Below are positions 1 through 7,624 of a stretch of DNA of 12,797 nucleotides, piece by piece. The first letter of the stretch is position 1. Every line of letters starts with the position of its first letter. The stretch spans positions 1-12,797 of the forward strand of contig CAIRMY010000011.1 in assembly GCA_903879775.1 (NCBI GenBank), in the 5' to 3' direction. A program made the position numbers and the translations under genes. This stretch comes from an uncultured Bacteroidota bacterium (GTDB taxonomy: Bacteria > Bacteroidota > Bacteroidia > NS11-12g > UBA955). The notes beneath the pieces are model-generated. The model had not been told where the DNA came from. It saw only the letters and a list, made by a program, of their open reading frames with translations, and made no database searches.

Positions 1-2
1 TG

Positions 3-89
3 ACACTTAATGTAGTTGATCTTTTCTGCGGGTGCGGTGGCACATGTTACAAATGCTTAAACTGTGGTAACAGTTTGGGATGTAGCTAA
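3..89 (+). CDS. C-terminal end of an unidentified cysteine-rich protein (5' partial)
   Basis: This frame is open from the left edge and stops at a TAA (87-89). The last 28 residues contain seven cysteines, spaced C-G-C-G-G-T-C-x-x-C-x-x-C and then two more before the end. The start lies outside the window. A strong intrinsic terminator begins 17 bases after the stop, which is what one expects after a real gene end and is the main support for calling this coding. I do not recognise the family. The clustered cysteines could bind metal or form disulfides, but that is inference. The string D-L-F-C-G-C-G-G resembles motif I of C5-cytosine methyltransferases, but in those enzymes it sits near the N-terminus, so the match is probably chance. 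Confidence 0.45.
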   Translation, partial: TLNVVDLFCGCGGTCYKCLNCGNSLGCS

Positions 90-106
90 GAAATTAAATC
101 ATTGAT

Positions 107-140
107 AAAAAAAGACTTCCAATTTGGGAGTCTTTTTTTT
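107..140 (+). terminator. Rho-independent terminator after the left-edge gene
   Basis: The A-rich left arm (107-120) pairs with the right arm (126-139) in a stem of about 14 bp containing one G-T wobble. The loop is five bases, AATTT (121-125), and the right arm is an eight-T run ending at 140. Because the left arm begins with an A run, the structure could also stop transcription from the other strand. It separates the cysteine-rich gene from the PKD gene and argues against the extreme upstream TTG (102) as that gene's start. Confidence 0.85.
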
Positions 141-158
141 ATAGACAACTTTTTATTT

Positions 159-166
159 TATCTTAG
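159..166 (+). promoter_or_regulatory. Possible -7 box for the PKD gene
   Basis: TATCTTAG matches the Bacteroidota -7 consensus TAnnTTTG except at one position. It lies after the terminator and about 30 bases before the preferred TTG start (198), giving a short leader. I see no TTG at the expected -33 spacing, so this is a weak call based on position and a single box. Confidence 0.22.
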
Positions 167-197
167 CGTCTATTCTTTATTCATAAGACTAAAAGAT

Positions 198-3100
198 TTG
201 ATTATTTCCCTAAAAAATAAAATAGAAAACTATCTCCTTTCTTTAAAATGGATGGTCTTTTTATTGCTTGTTTTTGGGGGACATTCAAAACTCAAAGCTC
301 AGGCTGATTTTTCTGCCTCGCCATTGAAAGGTTGTACCCCATTAACTGTTGCTTTTACTGATTTATCTACGAATGCTGCTAGTTGGAATTGGGATCTTGG
401 AAATGGCAATACGAGCACATTGCAGAACCCTTCTGCAATTTATTATAACCCAGGAAAGTACACGGTTAAATTAACAATCATAGACAAAGCGGGTAAAACA
501 TATTCAATAACTAAATCACAATATGTTCGTGCCTTTAAATCGCCAAAAGCAAATTTTAGTGCAAATCCGTTGACAATTTGTTTGGGTGAGAAAATTACAT
601 TTACTGAAAATTCAAGTATTGGTGATACGAATATTGTGAAATATTCTTGGGATATGGGCGATGGAACAGTTTTGTCTACAAAGTCGCCAATTCATCAATT
701 TGGAGCATCTGGTAAATATTCAGTTTCATTGGTTGTTACAGATGCAAACGGATGTCAAGATAAAATCCAAAAAATTCAGATAGTTACGGTTAATCCAAAG
801 CCAACTGCACTGTTTAAAATGGATTCTGCTTATGATTGTAAAGTTCCTACATTTATCCCGTTTAGGAATACAAGTGTTGGAAATGGGTTGAGTTACCGCT
901 GGGATTTTGGCGATGGAGCTGGATCAACTGCAACGAATCCTCGTCACCAATATACGAAATTAGGCACTTATTCGCCTAAATTAGTTGTTGTAGATGTGAA
1001 TGGATGTAAAGATTCACTCACGCTGAAAAATGGACTTTATTTGGGGCCACTGAATCCTGATTTTACCTCTGATATCACAACTGTTTGCGGTGCATCAGTG
1101 ATAGACTTTGAGAATAAAACGGTTTTTAATGGAGGATTGAAATTTAGTTGGGATTTTGGCGATGGAACGTCATCTTCTAATCCTTATCCCTCAAAATATT
1201 ATAAAAATCCGGGGAAATACACCGTTTCATTGACCGTGCAATCGGTATTTAGGTCTTGTAGTGCCACTGTTACAAAAAACAATTACATCACAATTTATCC
1301 AAAACCAAAAGGTAAAATTGTTTTGTCTGATTCGTTTCCATGTAAACCGCCATACTCGTTTACGGCCAAATATGAAGATACGGGTAAAATAGCTTCCATA
1401 CAGTGGTATTTAGAAGAATACGGCCGAGTTAGATATAAGAATGGCAGCTCCAATCCACAGAGTTTTACAATTTTTAATAACTCAGCTTATAAAATTATTG
1501 CTATAGTAACAAATCAATATGGTTGCACAGATTCATTCATTTATGATTTGCTTCAAAGTAGCATCACCAACCTTGAAATTGATGGGAATTTCACGGGTTG
1601 TGTGCCATTAATCTTTAAAGGAAAATCGACGATCGCGAGTAATCGAAAAATTACTGGAGTGCTTTGGGAATTTTATGATGGAGATGAATATACAACCCCA
1701 ACTGTTACGAAACTTTTTAATGATACCGGTATATTTAATGGTTCGGTGACTGCTTTTGTTTATAAAAATTGTTTTGTTAAACTCGATTTTAAAATTCATG
1801 TTGGTCAAAAAGTTGAACCCAAATTTTATACTGAACCTGTTGGTGAAATTTGTAATAATTCATCTGGGATTTACTTTATAAATGCCACTCAGTATCCAGG
1901 ATTTACAGTTGATAGTTTTAGATGGATTTTTGATGATGCGGAATCTCGAAATTCTCAGATGAAACTCAGACCTTGGATGCCACTTCCAAAGCCTTATGCA
2001 AAAACCAATACTTGGCATTATTATGATCGCGATACAGGATGGCTCAGGCCTGCCTTGGTGAGTTATCATCATGGTTGTCCTGATACAGCCACTCAAATTG
2101 ATTCAATTAAAATTAAAGCCGCTTTTGCCAAAATTGAATTGGATTACGATATCTGTAAAAAAAGCAATCTAACCGTTAAAAATGTATCGACTAAATACAC
2201 GAAATGGTACTGGGAAATAGATGGTAAGTTATATTATACAGATACTGTTGTGCTCAATCCATTGGTTTCGCATACGATTATGCTCAAAATATGGGATGAT
2301 TCTTCTGGTTGCTGGGATACGACAATACGAACGTTTTTTCCTATAGGTCCAAATTTAGGAATGGTTAAAGTTCTAGAACAAGAGCTTTGTTCACCGGGTT
2401 ATGTTGTTTTGGAGGCTCAACATTCTGGACAGTCTTTAATTTGGAAGTTTAATGGAAAAGATACCGCATTGGATATTGATGTTGTTAAATTTAGGTTTGA
2501 TACCGCAGGCATATATAACATTGAAACCAATTTTAAATATTCGAAATATTGTGTTAAAACCGTCAAAAATCAATTTGTAGTTGGTGAATCAAACTTAAAG
2601 GGTTCAGTTGTCCAGCCAAAATCATGTTTGCCGGCAGAAATTACCTTGTACGACAGTAGTTTTAGACCAGGAATTAAACATGCTTGGGTGTTAAGCAATG
2701 GTGACACCATTAAAGTGAAAGATTACAACAGTAAGCATACCATTTATAATTCATTCAAAGACACCATTTGGGCTAGGCTTATTTCTGATGGTTCCAATGT
2801 GATTTGTGAACCAAGTACAGTGATTCCAATTTCAGTTGTTGGTCCCGGTTTTAAGTCACGATTAATTTGGCAACATACATGTTCAACGAGCATTTTAAAG
2901 GGTTATCTGGATAAAAAACGGTTAACAGCAAATTATACTTATCAATGGGAAATGGGCGATGGCAAGAAATATACTACGCAAAATATTACCCATCAGTTTG
3001 TGGATTCTGGTTATTACACAATTAAAATTACGGTGACCGATTTAAACGGATGTGCAGCTACCGAATCTTTGAAAGTTTATTTTCCAGGTCAACGTTTGAA

Positions 3101-5510
3101 AGTGAGGGTGTCCTTCACCACGGTTGGCACCAAATGTCCACCGTTATTGGCGCATTTTAGAGATACTAGCATTTCAGGGACGGTTTCAATTACAAAGTGG
3201 CTTTGGGATTTTGGAGATGGAAGTTCTTCTGTTTTAAAACACCCAAGTCACCAATATGTAAATCCTGGGAAATATAGCATTCGATTAACCATTACTGATT
3301 CGTTGGGTTGCTCAGCGAGCCGGGTGTTTTTGTACTTGATTTTGGTACCTGGACCCGATGGTAAATTTAACTTTACCCCAAAAACGGGGTGTTTGCCATT
3401 GAATGTGATTTTTACAGATAGTGTAAACAATCAAACTAAATCCAAGGAATGGGATTTTGGCGATGGTGTTGTATTGAAAGGCAATCTGAAATCTCATATT
3501 TATGATCGACCTGGACGATATATACCAGCAGTTATTTTAGAGGATTCATTCGGTTGTAAAAGAACCATTCGTCCGAAAGATACAATCTATGTTTTTGACA
3601 ATCCTAAGGCTGATTTTAATTTTGATGGACAATGTTTACGTGATTCAATAAAATTTGTTTCCACATCAACTTGTTCTGATGCAATAATTCAATCATATCA
3701 ATGGAAGTTTACCCCAGAAAATCAAATTGATACAGGAAAAGAGGTTTTACATTTATTTAAAAAACCTAAGAACAAAGTTGAATTGATTGTAAAATCTAAA
3801 AACTCTTGTTTAGATACATTTGTGAATGTTTTTCATGTGTTTGAACCTTCTGCTGAAATTTTAAATTTGAAAAATATCATTTGCCTTGGACAAACATGGA
3901 ATGGAGATGTTAAAGTTTTATCTGATACAACCATCAATAAAAGTTATTGGAGCATAGATGGTGCCCAATTTAGCAACAATAAATTGTTCGATTTTAAGCC
4001 TTCAATTTCCAAAATTTATAAAATTCAATATTATGTTGAAGATATTTTGGGTTGTTGGGATACATCAATTGTAGGAATTTCACTTAAAGTTGGTGACACA
4101 ATTGTCCCTCAAGAACCTACTTGGCGAAGGGTAAGTGTTTTAAATGATATTTCCCATGAATTGGTATGGAAAAAATACCCAAGTTTTGATTTTAAGGATT
4201 ATGTCATTTACCAAGACAATGGAGCGGGTTTTGCTAAAATCAATAGCCTCTCAAATATTGGCGATACTGTTTTTAATGTCACAGGAGTAGATGCATTGCA
4301 TAAAAGCTATTGTTATAAAATTGGGACAACAAATTTGTGTGATTACACACAAAAGGAATCAGTTTTAAAGAATCATTGCACCATTGAGTTGAGTGGGAAA
4401 TCTGGCCTCAATTTGAGTCAAATCCAATGGAATGCTTATGTTGGATGGCCTGTTGAGCGTTATTTAATTTACCGTCAAATTGACAATGGTAATTTTGATA
4501 GTATTGGTCAAGTTGACGGAAGTGTTTTAAAGTATATCGACACCAACATTCGTTGTTATAAAGTTCATCATTATTTGGTGAAAGCCATTGAAAAAAATGG
4601 GCTTAAAGAATTTAGTTGGAGCGATACTTGCCATGTTAAACCCATGTATTTGAATCGTGTAAATCCGCCAGAAATGCGCAGAGCTACTGTCTTAAATGAT
4701 CAATATGTTCGTGTTGAATGGCAACAATTATTAAAGAATAAAATTCCATTGGAAAGGTTTGTGATGGTGGGTAATACCCTTAATGGAACTAATAATTTCC
4801 AAAAATGGGTGATCAATGCAAATAGCGATTCGTTGGTTGTAGCAGATAAATCAATTGATGTAGATCAAACAAGTTCTGTTTACAAGGTTTTGGGTATTGA
4901 TGAATGTGGCGACAGTAGTGTATTTTCAACAATTTCAAAGTCGATTCTACTCAATGTTCAGCTGAATGCTAATTATTTTCCAGCGCTTTCATGGAATAAG
5001 TATTTAGATTGGAAAGAAGGTGTTAAAGAGTACTTAGTTGAAAGAAATACAGGTCAAGGTTTTGCCCTTGTAGATCGTTTAAGTCCTTTCGATACAACAT
5101 ATACAGACGAATTGCCTAGTTTAAATTGTATGCCTAAACTAGACTATCGAATTACAGCAATTAGAAACAAAGTTTATGGCTTAGATAGTAGCTGGTATTT
5201 TAATAGTGTGAGCAATATTCAAGATCCTGGGGTAGAAACAAAAGTGTTCATTCCAAATGCCTTCACGCCAAACAAGAACGATTTGAATGAAATATTTAAA
5301 CCTCAAGGTATTTATATTTTTAATTATTCAATGAGAATATTCAACCGCTGGGGAGAGAAATTATTCGATTCTGAAGGATGTGATATAGGCTGGGATGGTA
5401 AGTATAAAGGAATGATTGCTCCAGAAGGAGTGTATATTTATCAGGTAAATGTGAAGGGAACCGATGGAAGATTATATCCTTTTTCGGGCGATGTTACCCT
5501 GTTACGATAG
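198..5510 (+). CDS. Giant PKD-repeat surface protein with T9SS type B C-terminal sorting domain
   Basis: This is a predicted secreted or cell-surface protein of about 1770 residues, with no catalytic domain that I can see; adhesion or matrix binding is the usual inference for this architecture. The order is: signal peptide (lysine-bearing n-region, core F-L-L-L-V-F, then A-Q-A cleavage near base 305); 15 tandem PKD-type Ig-like modules (about 310-4060); four fibronectin-III-like modules (about 4105-5205); and a gliding-motility-associated/T9SS type B C-terminal domain (5244-5507). Seven modules keep W-[DE]-x-G-[ND]-G: at 390, 648, 900, 1149, 2946, 3204 and 3450. The start is uncertain. The frame is open from TTG 102, but that lies at the terminator. 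ATG 252 leaves a signal peptide without basic residues. TTG 198 gives a normal one of about 36 residues, so I chose it. The protein probably passes the Sec pathway and then the type IX secretion system. It has no obvious operon partner. Confidence 0.9.
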   Translation: MIISLKNKIENYLLSLKWMVFLLLVFGGHSKLKAQADFSASPLKGCTPLTVAFTDLSTNAASWNWDLGNGNTSTLQNPSAIYYNPGKYTVKLTIIDKAGKTYSITKSQYVRAFKSPKANFSANPLTICLGEKITFTENSSIGDTNIVKYSWDMGDGTVLSTKSPIHQFGASGKYSVSLVVTDANGCQDKIQKIQIVTVNPKPTALFKMDSAYDCKVPTFIPFRNTSVGNGLSYRWDFGDGAGSTATNPRHQYTKLGTYSPKLVVVDVNGCKDSLTLKNGLYLGPLNPDFTSDITTVCGASVIDFENKTVFNGGLKFSWDFGDGTSSSNPYPSKYYKNPGKYTVSLTVQSVFRSCSATVTKNNYITIYPKPKGKIVLSDSFPCKPPYSFTAKYEDTGKIASIQWYLEEYGRVRYKNGSSNPQSFTIFNNSAYKIIAIVTNQYGCTDSFIYDLLQSSITNLEIDGNFTGCVPLIFKGKSTIASNRKITGVLWEFYDGDEYTTPTVTKLFNDTGIFNGSVTAFVYKNCFVKLDFKIHVGQKVEPKFYTEPVGEICNNSSGIYFINATQYPGFTVDSFRWIFDDAESRNSQMKLRPWMPLPKPYAKTNTWHYYDRDTGWLRPALVSYHHGCPDTATQIDSIKIKAAFAKIELDYDICKKSNLTVKNVSTKYTKWYWEIDGKLYYTDTVVLNPLVSHTIMLKIWDDSSGCWDTTIRTFFPIGPNLGMVKVLEQELCSPGYVVLEAQHSGQSLIWKFNGKDTALDIDVVKFRFDTAGIYNIETNFKYSKYCVKTVKNQFVVGESNLKGSVVQPKSCLPAEITLYDSSFRPGIKHAWVLSNGDTIKVKDYNSKHTIYNSFKDTIWARLISDGSNVICEPSTVIPISVVGPGFKSRLIWQHTCSTSILKGYLDKKRLTANYTYQWEMGDGKKYTTQNITHQFVDSGYYTIKITVTDLNGCAATESLKVYFPGQRLKVRVSFTTVGTKCPPLLAHFRDTSISGTVSITKWLWDFGDGSSSVLKHPSHQYVNPGKYSIRLTITDSLGCSASRVFLYLILVPGPDGKFNFTPKTGCLPLNVIFTDSVNNQTKSKEWDFGDGVVLKGNLKSHIYDRPGRYIPAVILEDSFGCKRTIRPKDTIYVFDNPKADFNFDGQCLRDSIKFVSTSTCSDAIIQSYQWKFTPENQIDTGKEVLHLFKKPKNKVELIVKSKNSCLDTFVNVFHVFEPSAEILNLKNIICLGQTWNGDVKVLSDTTINKSYWSIDGAQFSNNKLFDFKPSISKIYKIQYYVEDILGCWDTSIVGISLKVGDTIVPQEPTWRRVSVLNDISHELVWKKYPSFDFKDYVIYQDNGAGFAKINSLSNIGDTVFNVTGVDALHKSYCYKIGTTNLCDYTQKESVLKNHCTIELSGKSGLNLSQIQWNAYVGWPVERYLIYRQIDNGNFDSIGQVDGSVLKYIDTNIRCYKVHHYLVKAIEKNGLKEFSWSDTCHVKPMYLNRVNPPEMRRATVLNDQYVRVEWQQLLKNKIPLERFVMVGNTLNGTNNFQKWVINANSDSLVVADKSIDVDQTSSVYKVLGIDECGDSSVFSTISKSILLNVQLNANYFPALSWNKYLDWKEGVKEYLVERNTGQGFALVDRLSPFDTTYTDELPSLNCMPKLDYRITAIRNKVYGLDSSWYFNSVSNIQDPGVETKVFIPNAFTPNKNDLNEIFKPQGIYIFNYSMRIFNRWGEKLFDSEGCDIGWDGKYKGMIAPEGVYIYQVNVKGTDGRLYPFSGDVTLLR
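303..4060 (+). repeat. Array of 15 PKD-type modules with paired cysteines
   Basis: The array has modules of about 80-85 residues (roughly 250 bp each). Most open with a cysteine shortly before the first strand (for example G-C-T-P, G-C-V-P, K-C-P-P, G-C-L-P) and close with a second one, often in N-G-C, L-G-C or F-G-C. The first opening Cys codon is at 333 and the last closing one at 4053. Modules 1-4 and 11-13 retain the classic PKD core motif. Modules 5-10, 14 and 15 have lost it but keep the core tryptophan and the cysteine pair. Module 1 lacks the closing cysteine. The repeats are diverged at DNA level apart from short stretches around the core motif. Confidence 0.75.
4105..5205 (+). repeat. 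Four fibronectin-III-like modules
   Basis: Between the PKD array and the sorting domain the protein changes character. Four segments of roughly 85-95 residues show a W in an early strand, a Y-L/V-I/V-Y/E-R type strand, and a later Y-K/R-[IV]-x-x-[IT] strand, as in FnIII domains. Segments one and three share the phrase R-R-x-[ST]-V-L-N-D (4125-4148 and 4677-4700), so they are related by duplication. The domain assignment is by eye; another Ig-like fold is possible. Confidence 0.5.
5244..5507 (+). other. T9SS type B / gliding-motility C-terminal sorting domain
   Basis: The last 88 residues of the PKD protein begin V-F-I-P-N-A-F-T-P-N and continue with N-x-x-F-K-P, M-R-I-F-N-R-W-G-E-K-L-F, G-W-D-G-K-Y-K-G and A-P-E-G-V-Y-I-Y. 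This is the signature of the CHU_C/gliding-motility-associated C-terminal domain (TIGR04131/PF13585 family). Such domains route proteins through the type IX secretion system, which is confined to Bacteroidota. This is the strongest taxonomic marker in the window. Confidence 0.95.
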
Positions 5511-5560
5511 TGGATTTTACTGAATTTCTAAGTTTCATCTTTTTACTAAGGTGAATTTTG

Positions 5561-5568
5561 TAAATTTG
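5561..5568 (+). promoter_or_regulatory. Candidate -7 box for proS
   Basis: TAAATTTG is a full match to the TAnnTTTG -7 consensus of Bacteroidota and lies 14 bases before the proS ATG (5583), implying a leader of only a few bases. There is no clear TTG at the -33 position, and the AT-rich background makes chance matches likely. Confidence 0.35.
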
Positions 5569-5582
5569 CATCAAACATTTCA

Positions 5583-7061
5583 ATGGCTTTCGAGAAAATT
5601 AAACGCAGTGAGAACTACAGCGAGTGGTATAACAACTTAGTGAATAATGCTGATTTGGCTGAACACAGTGCTGTAAAGGGTTGCATGGTTATAAAACCTT
5701 ATGGTTATGCAATTTGGGAAAAAATGCAACAGCAATTAGACAAAATGTTTAAAGATACTGGGCATAGCAACGCTTATTTTCCTCTTTTTGTTCCGAAAAG
5801 CTTATTTGAAAAAGAAGAAAAGAATGCTGAAGGTTTTGCGAAGGAATGTGCAATTGTAACACATTATCGTTTAAAGGCTGATCCTAACAATCCAGGGAAA
5901 TTAATTCCTGATCCAGATTCAAAATTAACAGAAGAGCTCATTGTGCGTCCTACCAGTGAAGCCATTATTTGGAATACCTATAAAAATTGGATTCAGAGTT
6001 ATAGAGATTTGCCAATTTTAATTAACCAATGGGCCAATGTGGTTCGTTGGGAAATGCGTACGCGTTTGTTCTTAAGAACGGCGGAATTTTTGTGGCAGGA
6101 AGGACATACAGCTCATGCTACAAAACAAGAGGCAATGGATGAAACAGTTCAAATGTTGAATGTGTATTCAGAATTTGCAGAAAGTTTCATGGCTATTCCC
6201 GTGATTAAAGGTATCAAAACTGAAAATGAAAGATTTGCTGGTGCTGATGAAACTTTTTGTATTGAAGGAATGATGCAGGATGGTAAGGCTCTTCAGATGG
6301 GAACTTCTCATTTCTTAGGTCAAAATTTTGCAAAAGCCTTTGAGGTTAAATTCCAAAGTAAAGAAGGTAAATTAGATTATGTTTGGGCTACCAGTTGGGG
6401 TGTTTCTACCCGTTTGATGGGTGCTTTAATCATGGTTCATAGCGATGACGAGGGCTTGGTGTTGCCTCCAAAATTGGCTCCAATTCAAGTAGTTGCTGTG
6501 CCAATTTATAAAACAGAAGAAGAACATCAAGCGATTTTGGCAAAATTTGATGAAATTTTAGGGCAGCTTAAAAAACTTGGAATTTCTATCAAACTCGACG
6601 ACCGTGATACATACAAGCCTGGATTTAAGTTTGCAGAATGGGAATTAAAAGGGGTGCCTGTGCGTTTGGCAATGGGTCCAAGAGATTTAGCAAATGGAAC
6701 TGTGGAATTGGCTCGTAGAGACATTAAAACCAAAGAAGTAGTGTCATTAGATGGAATTGATGTGTTCGTCGCTAATTTGCTAGAAGAAATCCAAAATTCA
6801 CTATTCCAACGTGCTCTGTCTTTTAGAAAAGAGAAATATTTCGAAGTCAATAATTGGAATGAGTTCTTGGATGTGATCAACAACAAACAAGGTTTTGCTT
6901 TTGCTCATTGGGATGGTACCAATGAAACAGAATCTAAAATTAAGGAATTGACAAAAGCAACAATTCGTTGTATTCCAATGGATAATTTACAAGAAGACGG
7001 CGTTTGTATTTTAACAGGAAACCCTTCTAAACAAAGGGTTGTTTTCGCAAAATCATATTAA
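5583..7061 (+). CDS. proS: Proline--tRNA ligase, archaeal/eukaryote-type (class II)
   Basis: This cytoplasmic class II aminoacyl-tRNA synthetase charges tRNA-Pro with proline using ATP. It has 492 residues, the length of the short ProS type that lacks the bacterial editing insertion. Motif 1 spans about residues 33-71. The R-P-T-S-E substrate loop is at 122-126. Motif 2 (V-R-W-E-M-R-T-R, F-L-W-Q-E-G-H-T) spans 154-177, and motif 3 (G-V-S-T-R-L-M-G-A-L) is at 273-282. The anticodon-binding domain spans about 300-400. The C-terminal domain ends in the typical aromatic terminus F-A-K-S-Y. In that domain the usual zinc-binding cysteines are mostly replaced: W-D-G-T-N-E-T-E stands where a C-G-x-x-x-C-E type pair is expected, and only C475 of the presumed set remains. 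From memory this is common in Bacteroidota ProS. The ATG is the natural start. The gene converges with the nitroreductase gene, with 2 bp between stops. Confidence 0.97.
   Translation: MAFEKIKRSENYSEWYNNLVNNADLAEHSAVKGCMVIKPYGYAIWEKMQQQLDKMFKDTGHSNAYFPLFVPKSLFEKEEKNAEGFAKECAIVTHYRLKADPNNPGKLIPDPDSKLTEELIVRPTSEAIIWNTYKNWIQSYRDLPILINQWANVVRWEMRTRLFLRTAEFLWQEGHTAHATKQEAMDETVQMLNVYSEFAESFMAIPVIKGIKTENERFAGADETFCIEGMMQDGKALQMGTSHFLGQNFAKAFEVKFQSKEGKLDYVWATSWGVSTRLMGALIMVHSDDEGLVLPPKLAPIQVVAVPIYKTEEEHQAILAKFDEILGQLKKLGISIKLDDRDTYKPGFKFAEWELKGVPVRLAMGPRDLANGTVELARRDIKTKEVVSLDGIDVFVANLLEEIQNSLFQRALSFRKEKYFEVNNWNEFLDVINNKQGFAFAHWDGTNETESKIKELTKATIRCIPMDNLQEDGVCILTGNPSKQRVVFAKSY
7020..7040. terminator. 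Inverted repeat at the end of proS, possible bidirectional terminator
   Basis: AACCCTT (7020-7026) and AAGGGTT (7034-7040) form a perfect 7-bp hairpin with a 7-base loop, inside the last codons of proS and 24 bases from the end of the opposing gene. It is followed on the + strand only by GTTTTC and has no clear T run on the - strand, so it is a weak terminator at best. The convergent layout, with no other space for one, is what makes it worth recording. Confidence 0.3.
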
Positions 7062-7063
7062 TA

Positions 7064-7624
7064 TTATTTCCAAACTACGGTTTGGGTAATGCGTTTTGAA
7101 TGGGTTCTTTTTTGATCAATTCCCCCAACGAAAAAGAATCCTAAATGCTCATCATTTTCAGACAATCCGAGGTATTCCTTCATTTCCAAGGAATTCGTGG
7201 CGTTGCCGCTTGTCCAATATCCCCCAAAATCAGGAACGGCATTTAAGGTGAGGTACATATTTTGAACGGCAGCGCCGACTGCGCAATATTCTTCCCAAAG
7301 CGGAACCATTTTGCTCGGTTTTAAGCAAATTGCTATGGCGTGCGACAATTGAGAAGGGAGTAATTTAATTTTATCAATTTTTTCTTGAGGGACATTTGGG
7401 TTTGAGGCCAATTGTATGTCCATGATTTTCATAGCAAGTTTCTCAATTTTAGGCTGTTCAAACACAATGAAATGCCAAGGTAAAGTGAGTTTGTGCGATG
7501 GGGCCCAATGCGCATTTGATATCATTTGGGAAATCAAGTCATTATCGGCAATTTGACCGTTGAATTCTTTGGGGAAATGACTTTTACGGGTTTCAATAAG
7601 TAGTGTAATGTCGGCGAGGTTCAT
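7064..7624 (-). CDS. Nitroreductase family protein (YdjA-like)
   Basis: This is a predicted FMN-dependent NAD(P)H oxidoreductase of 186 residues, close to the length of E. coli YdjA (about 183). Family marks are the N-terminal R-K-S (13-15) at the FMN phosphate site; A-P-S-H-K-L-T-L-P-W-H-F (41-52), the YdjA-type version of the A-P-S-x-x-N-x-Q-P-W motif; E-E-Y-C-A-V-G-A-A-V-Q-N-M (111-123) at the dimer/FMN interface; G-Y-W-T-S-G (135-140); and the strand L-G-F-F-F-V-G (161-167). The natural substrate cannot be read from sequence. Its ATG overlaps the stop of the upstream transporter gene (ATGA), so the two are probably translationally coupled. No signal peptide is present; it should be cytoplasmic. 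Confidence 0.9.
   Translation of the reverse strand: MNLADITLLIETRKSHFPKEFNGQIADNDLISQMISNAHWAPSHKLTLPWHFIVFEQPKIEKLAMKIMDIQLASNPNVPQEKIDKIKLLPSQLSHAIAICLKPSKMVPLWEEYCAVGAAVQNMYLTLNAVPDFGGYWTSGNATNSLEMKEYLGLSENDEHLGFFFVGGIDQKRTHSKRITQTVVWK

Noticed and set aside
30..60. D-L-F-C-G-C-G-G resembling motif I of a C5-cytosine DNA methyltransferase
   Set aside because: The frame stops about 20 residues later and there are no other methyltransferase motifs; in the real enzymes this motif is near the N-terminus. Most likely chance in a cysteine-rich tail.
6527..6886. Open frame of 119 codons on the - strand inside proS
   Set aside because: It lies wholly inside a certain gene, in antisense, and its translation looks like no known family; a shadow of proS codon use.
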